This document shows positions 1-8,094 of a DNA stretch of 64,000 nt, piece after piece. A program made the position numbers and the translations under genes. The notes beneath the pieces are model-generated. The model saw nothing but the letters and a program-made list of their open reading frames with translations. It had not been told where the DNA came from and searched no databases. Source of the stretch: an uncultured Clostridium sp. (GTDB lineage: Bacteria > Bacillota > Clostridia > Lachnospirales > Lachnospiraceae); assembly GCA_946498245.1 (NCBI GenBank), contig CAMMNN010000017.1:1-64000 (forward strand). Direction: 5' to 3'. How positions within the stretch are numbered: position 1 is the first letter of the stretch; each line of letters starts with the position of its first letter.

Positions 1-1
1 C

Positions 2-398
2 AGACTTGCCGAAGTTGCCGAGCGTACCGGCTGCGCCGTTATCCTTATCGGACACCTCAACAAAGCCGCCGGAGGGGAAGCCCGTTGCCTTTTGCCTTGA
101 CCCGGACACAGGCTTTTCATGGATAGGCGAATACGACATAACCGCCGAGGAACTTCTATCCGGCGCGGGCGGGAATACCGCCACCAAGACCGAACAGGCG
201 GAACGGCTGATACTGGATTTACTTGCAGACGGGAAAGAGCTTGCCAGCGAGGAAATCGTAAAAGCCGAAGCCGGAATATCCGAAAGGACAGTACAGAACG
301 CCAATCGCAATATGGGCGGCATTTTGGGCGCAAGACGTGTCGGCGGTCAATGGTACAACTTCCTCAAAAAGAAGCAGCCGCCCGAAACCGCAAACTGA
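2..398 (+). pseudogene. RepA-like AAA ATPase remnant of a mobile element (5' truncated by window, internal deletion and frameshift)
   Basis: The first 75 bases read RLAEVAERTGCAVILIGHLN in one frame and then run into a stop. The frame one base over continues from about base 69 with EGKPVAFCLDPDTGFSWIGE and a C-terminal winged-helix-like tail (TKTEQAERLILDLLADG). From family knowledge these are two parts of one protein, the RepA/RecA-like AAA ATPase carried by Firmicute integrative elements, where about 45 residues (QSTYRGLGSID... to ...HDKSSLAP) lie between them. Both ends of that gap would be coded by CCGGAGGG, and the joint keeps one copy (around bases 68-77). This suggests a deletion between short repeats that also shifted the frame. 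The N-terminal Walker A part lies outside the window. The gene is very probably non-functional. Confidence 0.75.
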
Positions 399-428
399 AA
401 GTGCAAAACGCAGACCCTTTGCACTTTC
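397..428. other. Perfect 11-bp inverted repeat at the end of the ATPase remnant
   Basis: GAAAGTGCAAA and TTTGCACTTTC face each other across a 10-base loop and begin inside the stop codon region of the ATPase remnant. No run of T follows on either strand, so it is a poor intrinsic terminator. It may be a binding or processing site of the former element. The AT-rich stretch from 429 to 658 holds no gene that I can support. Confidence 0.5.
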
Positions 429-658
429 GCGCTTTCGCTATAATTTGCGTCAATAACTCAAAAAAGCACTTGACAAAACGCTTCATGGTGTATTCGTCCG
501 GATTCTTAATATCTCCTTTCTCGCTAATTCTATATAACTAATTGTCAACATCTCCCATTCAAATTTTACTCAATTATACAAAATAGCCCCCTTATCATAT
601 AGAAACTAGCTATTTTTAGAGAATTTTATATTCTTTTTACAGATGTTCCCCTTATTTA

Positions 659-1109
659 CTAATCACCATAACGCAATGCCATTATATATTTTCCTAAAAA
701 TAAGTCCTTACGATCTAAGTTATATTGCGTTATATATCGGGGATGTTCTAATGGAATGATTTTTTTAAAAACTCATTCCATCATATAAAAACTCTGATGA
801 ATTTCGTCCCTCATTAGTGATATTAATACAAGTCCCAGTATCTTTATAAAGGCGTCTGCTATCCGCAAAAGGTACACCCGTTACCGCGGAGCCTCGTAGA
901 GAAGGAGTACTGCCAAATAACATACGGCGAGGATTTATATCATTATAATATTTCCTATAAAACGAAGTAGTCATTTGCTTAACCACTCCATCAGGATCAT
1001 CTCGAAATGGATTAATAACTCTAACCCCCTCAGGAACGTCTAGTAATACACTCGAAAGATTATCATTAAATTTTAAAATTTGATCTGCCATACTCTTTTT
1101 TTCAATCAT
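659..1109 (-). pseudogene. DUF4918 / SMUG2-like uracil-DNA glycosylase, internally deleted and frameshifted
   Basis: The N-terminal frame (from ATG at 1109, with GGAGG five bases upstream) reads MADQILKFNDNLS, VPEGVRVINPFRD, FYRKYYNDINPRR, VTGVPFADSRRL and SSEFLYD, the order seen in the DUF4918 uracil-DNA glycosylase family. It stops at 765. In the +1 frame, from about 773 down to the TAG at 659-661, the sequence reads FKKIIPLEHPRYITQYNLDR and ends KYIMALRYGD, which is the C-terminal end of the same family. About 80-90 residues between the halves are missing. The active-site loop, normally GINPGR in this family, reads GSTPSL, another sign of decay. Such proteins remove damaged bases from DNA. 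This copy should be inactive. Confidence 0.7.
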
Positions 1110-1131
1110 AAAAGCCTCCGTTGACCTTTAT

Positions 1132-1268
1132 TTACATTATTTCAAAAAGGCAGCTTGGTAGGTCTATCTTATAGCCAGCTTTTTCAAATTGAATTGCTAT
1201 CTTCCGCTATACATTATTATCAATCAAAATATCTGTCTTAAACTTTTCAAAACTGCGGGAATTATTTT
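1132..1268 (-). pseudogene. Possible remnant of an unidentified coding sequence
   Basis: One minus-strand frame reads NNSRSFEKFKTDILIDNNV, a stop, then RKIAIQFEKAGYKIDLPSCL and ends FEIM with TAA just upstream of the glycosylase remnant. The amino acid composition and the single in-frame stop look like a decayed gene tail, but I do not recognise the family. Chance is a real alternative at this length. Confidence 0.25.
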
Positions 1269-1322
1269 AGTAGATTTAGAATAGCAAAACAAGCTAGCGT
1301 TGGAAAAAACCACAGTTTGTCT

Positions 1323-1874
1323 CTAATACTCAATCCCCTCTCTGGCGGCAATTCCCTTTTCATAAGGGTGGCGGAGGGCTTTCATCTCTGTAATGTAATC
1401 CGCCAGTTCCAAAAGGCGTGGAGAAGGATCCCGGCCTGTCAGAACCAGCTCCGGCCCATCAGTCCCCTTTTCCTGACTCTCTGATCCTTTAGGAAGACAA
1501 AAACGGCCAATATGCCAGATAAGGCGTTCCTCATCTGCCAGACCGCAGTTTACCGCCGCCATGATCTCATCTAATATCAGAAGATCAAAAGCTCCTTCCC
1601 CTGCCTTTAAAAAGGCCTTTTCTAACAATTCCCTGTAATATATTCCCGCTTCCTTTTTCTGTTGGTCTGTCATGCGGAAGAAAAAACCAAAAGTCTTTTC
1701 ACAGGGTAAAACCGAGATGCCGGGAATCTGAGACAGGACGGGAACCTCCCCAGAATCGTCCGTTTTTAAAAACCGGGCTATAAGCACTTTTTTCCCTCTG
1801 CCTGCCGCCCGAACAGCCAGACCTATGGCCGCTGTGGTTTTTCCTTTTCCGTTTCCGCAGTAAATATGAATCAT
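1323..1874 (-). CDS. cobO: Cob(I)yrinic acid a,c-diamide adenosyltransferase (CobA/CobO/BtuR family)
   Basis: 183 residues, close to the usual family length. It transfers the adenosyl group of ATP to the cobalt of corrinoids in the cytosol, in cobalamin synthesis or salvage. Visible motifs: P-loop GNGKGKTT at residues 7-14, Walker B-like DLLILDEI in the middle, and the family ending ELVLTGRDPSPRLLELADYI followed by ARxGIEY. The ATG at 1874 has GAAGG just upstream. The gene stands alone between mobile remnants and a YhcG-like nuclease, with no other corrinoid synthesis gene in the window. The product would feed B12-dependent enzymes such as the methionine synthase at 48.9 kb (inference). Confidence 0.93.
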   Translation of the reverse strand: MIHIYCGNGKGKTTAAIGLAVRAAGRGKKVLIARFLKTDDSGEVPVLSQIPGISVLPCEKTFGFFFRMTDQQKKEAGIYYRELLEKAFLKAGEGAFDLLILDEIMAAVNCGLADEERLIWHIGRFCLPKGSESQEKGTDGPELVLTGRDPSPRLLELADYITEMKALRHPYEKGIAAREGIEY

Positions 1875-1912
1875 TTCTCTTTCCTTCTGCTTTCTTTTAT
1901 TGTGTAAAAAAT

Positions 1913-2902
1913 TTAATCGTTATCCAATAAGGGCATATTAATTAATTCCTGCAATTTGTTCTGCAGCACCTTTTTGTCCGGTAATTGAAGCTGATATTCC
2001 GCAACCATCATCGGCGACAATGTTCTACTCATAGCATACTCGACCACCTCGTCATCTTTAGACGCACATAAAATCATACCGACACTTGGATTCTCATTTT
2101 CTTTTTTCTTCTGGCGGTCAAGGGCTTCCAGATAAAAGTCCATCTTTGATATATATTCTGGTTTAAATTTCCCAATTTTCAATTCAAACGCTACAAGGCA
2201 CTGTAGTCCCCGATGGAAGAAAAGCAAATCAATCTTGTAATCTTCACCGCCAACTTGGATTCTAAACTCATCACCGATAAATGTAAAATCCTTTCCGATC
2301 TCCAAAATAAAGTCCTTCATATTACCGATCAGGCCCTTTCTTAGATCTGCTTCTCTAAAATTAGACGGTAAATTTAGAAATTCTATTACGTAAGAATCCA
2401 GGAAAGGATTTTCTTTCAGCCCTTTTATCGGTTCAGGCAGCAGTTTCTCTCTGGACAGCATATATCTTTCGTAATATCCTCTGTCAATTTGACGCGATAA
2501 TTCCCGTGCGGAATAATTTTCTTTCACGCAAAGAGTCAGGTAGAAATGGCGTTCTTCAAGAGTTCGCGCCTTTGAAATAATAGCCAGATGGTTGGACCAG
2601 CTTACTTGTGTCAACAGTGTTGTCACAAATTCGTCATCTGCATAAGTTTCATAAAATTTTTTCATGCGGTATAAACCGCGTCTATTAAATCCTTTAATTC
2701 CGGGAAACGATTTCTGAATCTCTTCTGCAATTGTATCTATATACGCATCTCCAAATAATGCTTTCCTGGACTCTATACTCAGATATTCTCCAACTTTCCA
2801 ATACATTTGAATTAGTTCTTCATTAACCTTTTTCAAAGCATTCTGTTTCGCTTGGCTAATGATCTCAATAAGATTTCCTACTCCTGAAATTTCATTTTTC
2901 AT
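1913..2902 (-). CDS. YhcG-family PD-(D/E)XK nuclease domain protein (DUF1016)
   Basis: 329 residues. The N-terminal half is the helical DUF1016 region (MYWKVGEYLS, SWSNHLAIISKA, ENYSARELSRQIDRGYYER). The C-terminal half is a PD-(D/E)XK-type nuclease fold with IDLLFFHR and AFELKIGKF, giving the D and ExK positions. The family is widespread near restriction and mobile genes and its cellular role is not established. The ATG at 2902 is preceded by a TTG in frame at 2905. A GGAGGGG run lies over the end of the upstream helicase gene, 25 bases away, so the two may be co-transcribed. Base composition is clearly more AT-rich than the neighbours, which fits acquisition by transfer. The start is the less certain part. 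Confidence 0.85.
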   Translation of the reverse strand: MKNEISGVGNLIEIISQAKQNALKKVNEELIQMYWKVGEYLSIESRKALFGDAYIDTIAEEIQKSFPGIKGFNRRGLYRMKKFYETYADDEFVTTLLTQVSWSNHLAIISKARTLEERHFYLTLCVKENYSARELSRQIDRGYYERYMLSREKLLPEPIKGLKENPFLDSYVIEFLNLPSNFREADLRKGLIGNMKDFILEIGKDFTFIGDEFRIQVGGEDYKIDLLFFHRGLQCLVAFELKIGKFKPEYISKMDFYLEALDRQKKKENENPSVGMILCASKDDEVVEYAMSRTLSPMMVAEYQLQLPDKKVLQNKLQELINMPLLDND

Positions 2903-2927
2903 CAAAATCTACTACCTTCCCCTCCTT

Positions 2928-4769
2928 TTACAGGTATTCCCGCACAAACCGGGAAACTTCCTGCTTTTTATGGTACCGTTCTCTGGAATAATAGATATGG
3001 AGCCGATCCTTGGCCCTGGTCATGGCCACATAAAACATTCTCCGCTCTTCTTCCATATCCGCGTCCAGTACTGCTTTGCTGTGGGGCGTGGTTCCCTCGT
3101 TGGCGTCCGGTATGTAAACAACGGGAAATTCCAGGCCTTTAGCGCTGTGCATGGTCATAACGGCCACGCTTTCCTTGTCGTCTTCGCTACCGGCAAAATC
3201 TGAACTTTTTTCCCGAAGCTGTCTGGCATATTCTTCCATATGGCGTTCCCAGCTTTCCATGGTTTTATACCCGGCGGCGCTTTCCTGAAGCTGATCGGCC
3301 ATCTCCAGCAGTTCGTCAGCCTTCATTCGCCTTGTTTCGGCATATTCCCGCAGATAGTCGTCGTATCCCACGGCTTTCCGGATATAGTTGACCGCCGCCA
3401 CAGGAGCCATGGGCTTCACCATAGCCAGATCGTATTCCAACTGCTCCAGCCGGTCCAGCATCCATTTTTTATCCTGGTAAAAGGATTTCAATCTTTCCAG
3501 ATCCACTTTGGGGCTGTCCAGGGCCTCCCGGCTTACGTACCGTTTGGGGCGGTTGATAATCCGCAGGAAATCCTTTCGTTCCCGGCTTCCCCGGGCAATG
3601 CGGATATAGGTGAGAATGTCCTTTGCAATCCAATGTTCATACAGGTTTGGCAGGGAATCCCTCATGCGGAAGGGGATATTGTACTCCATCATCTTTTCCG
3701 CCAAAAGTCTTGCCCCCATATTGGTCCGGAATAAAACGGCAATCTCCCCGTAGCCCAGTCCGGCCCGGTGGTAGTCCCGGATTTCCTCTGCAATGGTTTC
3801 CGTCTCCTGGGCCGTACTTTCAAAAAAACGGGTCATAACCGGCTTTCCGTGGCCCCGCTCTGCCTCCAGCTTTTTGGGAAAGCGCTTTTTATTATGGCAG
3901 ATCAGGCGGCCCGCCGCCTCAACGATTTCCACAGAGGAACGGTAGTTGATTCCCAAAAGGACTTTTTTTGAGCCGGGATAATCTTTCTCAAAGCCCAGCA
4001 TAATCTCCGGTCTGGCTCCCCGGAAACGGTAAATGGACTGATCGTCGTCCCCTACGATAAAAAGGTTGTTTTCCGGAAGGGCCAGCATTTTTACAATCTC
4101 ATACTGCAGGCGGTTAATATCCTGAAATTCGTCAATGAGAATGTACCGGTACTTTTTCTGCCATGCAGAAAGTATGTCCTTCCGCTCCCGAAACAATTCA
4201 TAGCACATGGTCATCATATCGTCAAAATCCACAAGGGCCTGACGGCGCAGAAAGGCTTCGTACCCCTGATACAGCTTCTGAAAAATTTCGGTTCCGCAGT
4301 TTTTAGAATAAAAGTGTTCCAGATTCAGCATATCGCCTTTTACCATGCTGATTTCACTGAGAATGGAAGAAATAAACTCGTTTTCATCTTCTGTTTCAAT
4401 ATCCAGCCCTTCCATCATTTCCCGAATACACTGGATCCTCTGATCCTCCCTGGCGATATTGGAGGCATCGAAGCGGTAAGCCAGCTTTAAAATCCGGAAA
4501 AATACGGAATGGAAGGTGCCAAAGCTGACCCTTCCACTCTCTGTGCTGCTTTTTTCCTGCAATTTTTCGTACCGTTCCTGCATCTCCCTGGCCGCCGCCC
4601 TGGTAAATGTAATGACCAGGATAGAGGAGGGAGACACCTTGCAGTACCCGGTCAGCCAGCGGATTCTATTGGTAATTACCGTTGTCTTTCCGGAACCGGG
4701 GCCCGCCAAAACCAGCATAGGCCCCTCTTTATGGAGAATGGCGTTCTCCTGCGCTTTGTTAAATCCCAT
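2928..4769 (-). CDS. ATP-dependent DNA helicase, UvrD/Rep superfamily 1A
   Basis: 613 residues from ATG at 4769, which has AGGAAG upstream and follows the gltX stop by 8 bases. A longer open frame exists upstream but only overlaps gltX. All SF1A helicase motifs are visible: Walker A GPGSGKT (residues 23-29), FTRAAAREM (Ia), DEFQDINRLQYE (II), GDDDQSIYRFRGA (III), GINYRSS (IV), MTMHSAKGLEFPVVYIP (V) and RRMFYVAMTRAKDRL (VI). It unwinds DNA 3' to 5' in repair or replication restart. It is about 100 residues shorter than typical PcrA/UvrD and lacks their C-terminal extension, so it is a short paralogue rather than certain PcrA. Confidence 0.92.
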   Translation of the reverse strand: MGFNKAQENAILHKEGPMLVLAGPGSGKTTVITNRIRWLTGYCKVSPSSILVITFTRAAAREMQERYEKLQEKSSTESGRVSFGTFHSVFFRILKLAYRFDASNIAREDQRIQCIREMMEGLDIETEDENEFISSILSEISMVKGDMLNLEHFYSKNCGTEIFQKLYQGYEAFLRRQALVDFDDMMTMCYELFRERKDILSAWQKKYRYILIDEFQDINRLQYEIVKMLALPENNLFIVGDDDQSIYRFRGARPEIMLGFEKDYPGSKKVLLGINYRSSVEIVEAAGRLICHNKKRFPKKLEAERGHGKPVMTRFFESTAQETETIAEEIRDYHRAGLGYGEIAVLFRTNMGARLLAEKMMEYNIPFRMRDSLPNLYEHWIAKDILTYIRIARGSRERKDFLRIINRPKRYVSREALDSPKVDLERLKSFYQDKKWMLDRLEQLEYDLAMVKPMAPVAAVNYIRKAVGYDDYLREYAETRRMKADELLEMADQLQESAAGYKTMESWERHMEEYARQLREKSSDFAGSEDDKESVAVMTMHSAKGLEFPVVYIPDANEGTTPHSKAVLDADMEEERRMFYVAMTRAKDRLHIYYSRERYHKKQEVSRFVREYL

Positions 4770-4777
4770 AGTTCTTC

Positions 4778-6238
4778 CTATTCCTGTCCTGATAAAAGGG
4801 CGATTCCCTTGCGGATTCTCGCCAGAGATTCTTCTTTTCCCAAAACCTCCATAATCTCTGTAGCCCCGGCGGGAGTCATCTGCTTGCCAGACAGAGCCGT
4901 GCGGATAGGCCACATTACAAAGCCCGTCTTTACGCCCTTTTCCGCCACGTAAAGGGACAGTCTCTCATAAAGGGCATCATTGCTGTAATCCTCCTGGGCT
5001 TCCAGAATGGGCAGCACGTCCTTTAAAGTTTCCAGGGAGTTTTCCTGGGTGGTCTTCATCTTTTTATGGGCGTACATAGCCGGATCGTATTCCGGAAGGG
5101 TTTCAAAAAAGTCGATGTGACCGGCAATGTCCGGGAAGACCTCGATTCTGGTTTTGACCATAGCGGCAATCTTTTTCAGATCCAGATCCTTTTTTATCAC
5201 CTGACGGATATAAGGCTCCGCCATCTCATAAAAGCGGTCAAAGTCCATGGCCTTCATGTATTCCCCGTTCATCCACCGCAGTTTGGTCATATCAAATACT
5301 GCCGGGGATTTGCTCATTCTGTGGTAATCAAATTCCTTTACCATTTCTTCAAGGCTGAAAATCTCCCGGTTGTCTTCCGGCGACCAGCCTAAAAGTGCCA
5401 CATAGTTTACCACTGCTTCTGACAAAAAACCCTGCTCAATAAGGTCTTCATAGGAAGAGTGGCCGCTTCTCTTGCTTAATTTTTTGTGTTCCTCGTTGGT
5501 AATTAAGGGGCAGTGAACGTAAACCGGCACTTCCCACCCGAAGGCGTCGTAAAGGCGGTTGTATTTGGGGGAGGAAGACAGGTATTCGTTTCCTCTTACT
5601 ACATGGGTAATCCCCATGAGATGGTCGTCCACTACATTGGCAAAATTGTAGGTGGGGTAGCCGTCGGATTTAATCAGTACCATATCGTCCAGTTCGTCGT
5701 TGTTTACCGTAATATCCCCGTAAATCTCATCATGGAAGGTGGTAGTTCCCTCTGTGGGGTTATTCTGGCGAATGACATAGGGAACCCCTGCCGCCAGCTT
5801 TTCCTCTACCTCTTCTTTGGACAGATGAAGGCAGTGCTTGTCGTAAGCCATGATTTCTTCGCCGTTTACCGTCTTTTTCAGGGAATCCAGCCGCTCCTGG
5901 GTACAGAAGCAGTAGTATGCCTCTCCTTTTTCAATGAGCTTTTTGGCATATTCCAGATAAATGCCTGCAGCCTGCCGCTGGCTCTGAACGTAGGGACCTA
6001 CGCCGCCGTCCTTATCCGGGCCTTCATCATGGATAAGCCCCGTCTTTTCCAGAGTACGGTAGATAATCTCCACAGCGCCCTCTACGTAGCGTTCCTGATC
6101 CGTATCTTCTATTCTCAGCAGGAAATCGCCGCCCTCATGCTTTGCAATCAAATATGCGTACAGCGCCGTCCTCAGATTGCCTACGTGCATACGGCCCGTA
6201 GGGCTGGGGGCGTACCTGGTTCTAATTTTCTTCGTCAT
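4778..6238 (-). CDS. gltX: Glutamate--tRNA ligase
   Basis: 486 residues. It charges tRNA-Glu with glutamate (class I synthetase), also supplying the tRNA used for haem synthesis by the glutamate route. The HIGH-like signature [11 protein letters not shown] sits near residues 11-21 and the KMSKS-like KKLSKRSG near residue 250. The catalytic core is followed by the helical anticodon-binding region. Two ATG codons lie six bases apart. The second (6238) is at a better distance from GAGGAG and gives [15 protein letters not shown]. The helicase gene follows after 8 bases. A good promoter lies 50-75 bases upstream. Confidence 0.97.
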   Translation of the reverse strand: MTKKIRTRYAPSPTGRMHVGNLRTALYAYLIAKHEGGDFLLRIEDTDQERYVEGAVEIIYRTLEKTGLIHDEGPDKDGGVGPYVQSQRQAAGIYLEYAKKLIEKGEAYYCFCTQERLDSLKKTVNGEEIMAYDKHCLHLSKEEVEEKLAAGVPYVIRQNNPTEGTTTFHDEIYGDITVNNDELDDMVLIKSDGYPTYNFANVVDDHLMGITHVVRGNEYLSSSPKYNRLYDAFGWEVPVYVHCPLITNEEHKKLSKRSGHSSYEDLIEQGFLSEAVVNYVALLGWSPEDNREIFSLEEMVKEFDYHRMSKSPAVFDMTKLRWMNGEYMKAMDFDRFYEMAEPYIRQVIKKDLDLKKIAAMVKTRIEVFPDIAGHIDFFETLPEYDPAMYAHKKMKTTQENSLETLKDVLPILEAQEDYSNDALYERLSLYVAEKGVKTGFVMWPIRTALSGKQMTPAGATEIMEVLGKEESLARIRKGIALLSGQE

Positions 6239-6288
6239 AATCATTCTCCTCGTGGTTTACTGGTTTTTGTATTTCCGCAATCTCATTC

Positions 6289-6317
6289 ATTATAGCGCCT
6301 TCTCCTGGAAAAGACAA
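6289..6317 (-). promoter_or_regulatory. Sigma-A-type promoter of gltX
   Basis: On the minus strand: TTGTCT, 17-base spacer, TATAAT. It points at gltX, with the start codon about 50 bases downstream. No T-box-like leader is visible. Confidence 0.6.
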
Positions 6318-6331
6318 TCGGATTTGTCCCT

Positions 6332-7345
6332 CTATTTTGAAATCAGGCGACCGATATTTTTTATCAGTACGGAAACAGTGCCGTCGGCATTGGTGAGAAA
6401 CTCTACCCGTTCCGGATTTTGGTATTCCTCCATGGGAATGGTGATTTCAATTCCCGTATCTGTCGTTAAATGCTGCTTTTGAAATTTCTTTACGGTTTTT
6501 TCGGATTTTGGCTCCACCACTGCGTCGGCCAGACTGTATTTTTCCAGCTTGCGGGTCAGCTCCTCCTGCATTTCGGGACTGTCAGGAAAGACCTTCTCCA
6601 TAACGTTTTCCACTTTCAGGCTTCCCGTCTCTTCTAATTCCTGGTAAATGGCGCTTTTTACCTCCATTTTCCGCTCTGCGTCCTCTTCCCCGTAATATTT
6701 GCGGTTGACCTGATCCACAGCCTTAGTCACAATGTCCATGCGGGTTTTCTGGGAAAGGGGCGCGTGGCATTCCAGATACAGTTCCGAGAAATACAGCCGT
6801 TTTTCCCCGTTGACGGGATACTTTTTCTCCGTCAAAAAGATGGTCCCATCCATAAGGCTGATGACGCAGGCTTCCGCAAGGCGCTGCCCCTGGCCCGGAA
6901 GAAGGGCTTTCTGCAGGATAATGGAATTGCCGTTTTTCCCGTCCTCCTGGCGGCTGGTCATGTGAGTGTAGGAAGTGCGGTAATTTAATTTCAAAATCCC
7001 CATATAGTCTGTCCCGCCGCAGCCGAAAATCACCACTGCCAGATCTCCCGGCGGAATCTCAATGTTGGCGTTCATAATGGAAAATAGGATTTTGGCCATT
7101 TCCTGGCTCACTGGAACGAAGTTTTCCGGAGTACAGCCCCGTACCAGCTCCATCATTTTGGAGCCGTCGGAAAACCGGCAGATTTTCACCTCGTCGCTTT
7201 CCGTAAACCGTTCAATGTGGCTCTTTAAAAACTCGGACAGCTCGGATCCCATCTCCATTTCCCTGTCTGAGAGTACCGGCATTCCCATGGCGGAGTCCAG
7301 AATATGGACAATGCCGGTTTTCATAATCATATCGTCTTTTACCAT
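6332..7345 (-). CDS. Nucleoid-associated protein, NdpA/YejK (NA37) family
   Basis: 337 residues, the usual length for the 37-kDa nucleoid-associated family. The N-terminal signature is GIVHILDSAMGMPVLSDREM, followed by the helical SELSEFLKSHIERF segment. The family binds the bacterial nucleoid, and its molecular role remains poorly defined. The ATG at 7345 has AAGGAGG at a good distance and overlaps the stop of the upstream HAD gene by 7 bases, so the two are translationally linked. The C-terminal third is rich in charged residues and ends in a short beta-like segment. Identification rests on the conserved N-terminal block. Confidence 0.85.
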   Translation of the reverse strand: MVKDDMIMKTGIVHILDSAMGMPVLSDREMEMGSELSEFLKSHIERFTESDEVKICRFSDGSKMMELVRGCTPENFVPVSQEMAKILFSIMNANIEIPPGDLAVVIFGCGGTDYMGILKLNYRTSYTHMTSRQEDGKNGNSIILQKALLPGQGQRLAEACVISLMDGTIFLTEKKYPVNGEKRLYFSELYLECHAPLSQKTRMDIVTKAVDQVNRKYYGEEDAERKMEVKSAIYQELEETGSLKVENVMEKVFPDSPEMQEELTRKLEKYSLADAVVEPKSEKTVKKFQKQHLTTDTGIEITIPMEEYQNPERVEFLTNADGTVSVLIKNIGRLISK

Positions 7346-8013
7346 GGCTGTCCTCCTTCTGTCTCTCCCATCAGGATCCGCCCCAGTTCTTCTACTGTAG
7401 CCGCTATTACCGTCGCTCCCGCCTCCTCAAGCTCCTGGCGGCTGCCGTAGCCGAAAAGGACGCCGACGCTGTCCATGGAATTTTCTTTGGCCCCCAAAAC
7501 GTCGTGTTCCCGATCCCCAATCATCACCGCCTGGGAAGGATCCGAAATCCCGACTTCTTCCATGACATAGCGGATCACATCGCCCTTTTTCACCCGGGTT
7601 TCCGTCATATCCGCCCCGCCGACAAAGGTAAAATATCCTTCCAGCTTAAAATGCTCTAAAATCTGTTTTGCAAAATGCTCCGGCTTGGAGGTGGCTACCA
7701 GAAGGGTTTTTCCGGACTCTTTTAAAAGGGAAAGCATTTCCGGAATACCGGCATAGACCTGATTTTCAAAGATACCCCGGACGCTGAAATACTCCCGGAA
7801 CACCGTGACCGCCTCCGCCGCTTTCCCGTCCTCAAATCCATAGTATTTTATAAAGCATTCCTTTAAGGGCGGCCCGATAAAGGGGCACAGTTTTTTCTGA
7901 TCCGGTTCGTGAATCCCGTAATGATCCAGGGCGTACTGTACGGATCGGGTGATCCCCTCCATGGGATCCGTCAGCGTTCCGTCCAAATCAAACAGAAGGT
8001 ATTGTTTTTCCAT
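7339..8013 (-). CDS. HAD-superfamily phosphatase (phosphoglycolate phosphatase / 5'-nucleotidase-like)
   Basis: 224 residues. HAD motif I is FDLDGTLTD at residues 8-16, motif II is VATSKPE, the motif III lysine lies in the RVKKGDVIRYVM region, and motif IV is MIGDREHDVLGA. The helical cap between motifs I and II (subclass C1) is present. It hydrolyses a small phosphate ester in the cytosol. The substrate cannot be read from sequence, and phosphoglycolate or a nucleotide is typical of close families. The ATG at 8013 has GAGGAG upstream. The stop overlaps the next gene (NdpA-like). Confidence 0.88.
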   Translation of the reverse strand: MEKQYLLFDLDGTLTDPMEGITRSVQYALDHYGIHEPDQKKLCPFIGPPLKECFIKYYGFEDGKAAEAVTVFREYFSVRGIFENQVYAGIPEMLSLLKESGKTLLVATSKPEHFAKQILEHFKLEGYFTFVGGADMTETRVKKGDVIRYVMEEVGISDPSQAVMIGDREHDVLGAKENSMDSVGVLFGYGSRQELEEAGATVIAATVEELGRILMGETEGGQPW

Positions 8014-8036
8014 CTTCGTCTCCTCTTTTGCAGGAT

Positions 8037-8069
8037 CCGGCCCGGGGCCTTATAAAGACTCCGGGCCGG
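8037..8069. other. Strong GC hairpin between the flavodiiron and HAD genes
   Basis: CCGGCCCGG and CCGGGCCGG are separated by 15 bases. On the minus strand the following bases (ATCCTGC) are not a T run, so it is not a standard intrinsic terminator for the flavodiiron gene. On the plus strand TTTCTT follows. It may stabilise mRNA ends or end transcription partially. Confidence 0.45.
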
Positions 8070-8094
8070 TTTCTTATGGTTTAATTTTTAGAGT

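Noticed and set aside
429..658. Possible attachment site or promoter (TTGTCA near 541) at the decayed element end
   Set aside because: No matching direct repeat and no convincing -10 box could be found by eye.
4770..4913. 48-residue N-terminal extension of the helicase
   Set aside because: It is the shadow of the gltX 3' end in another frame. The ATG at 4769 has a ribosome site and starts the family sequence.
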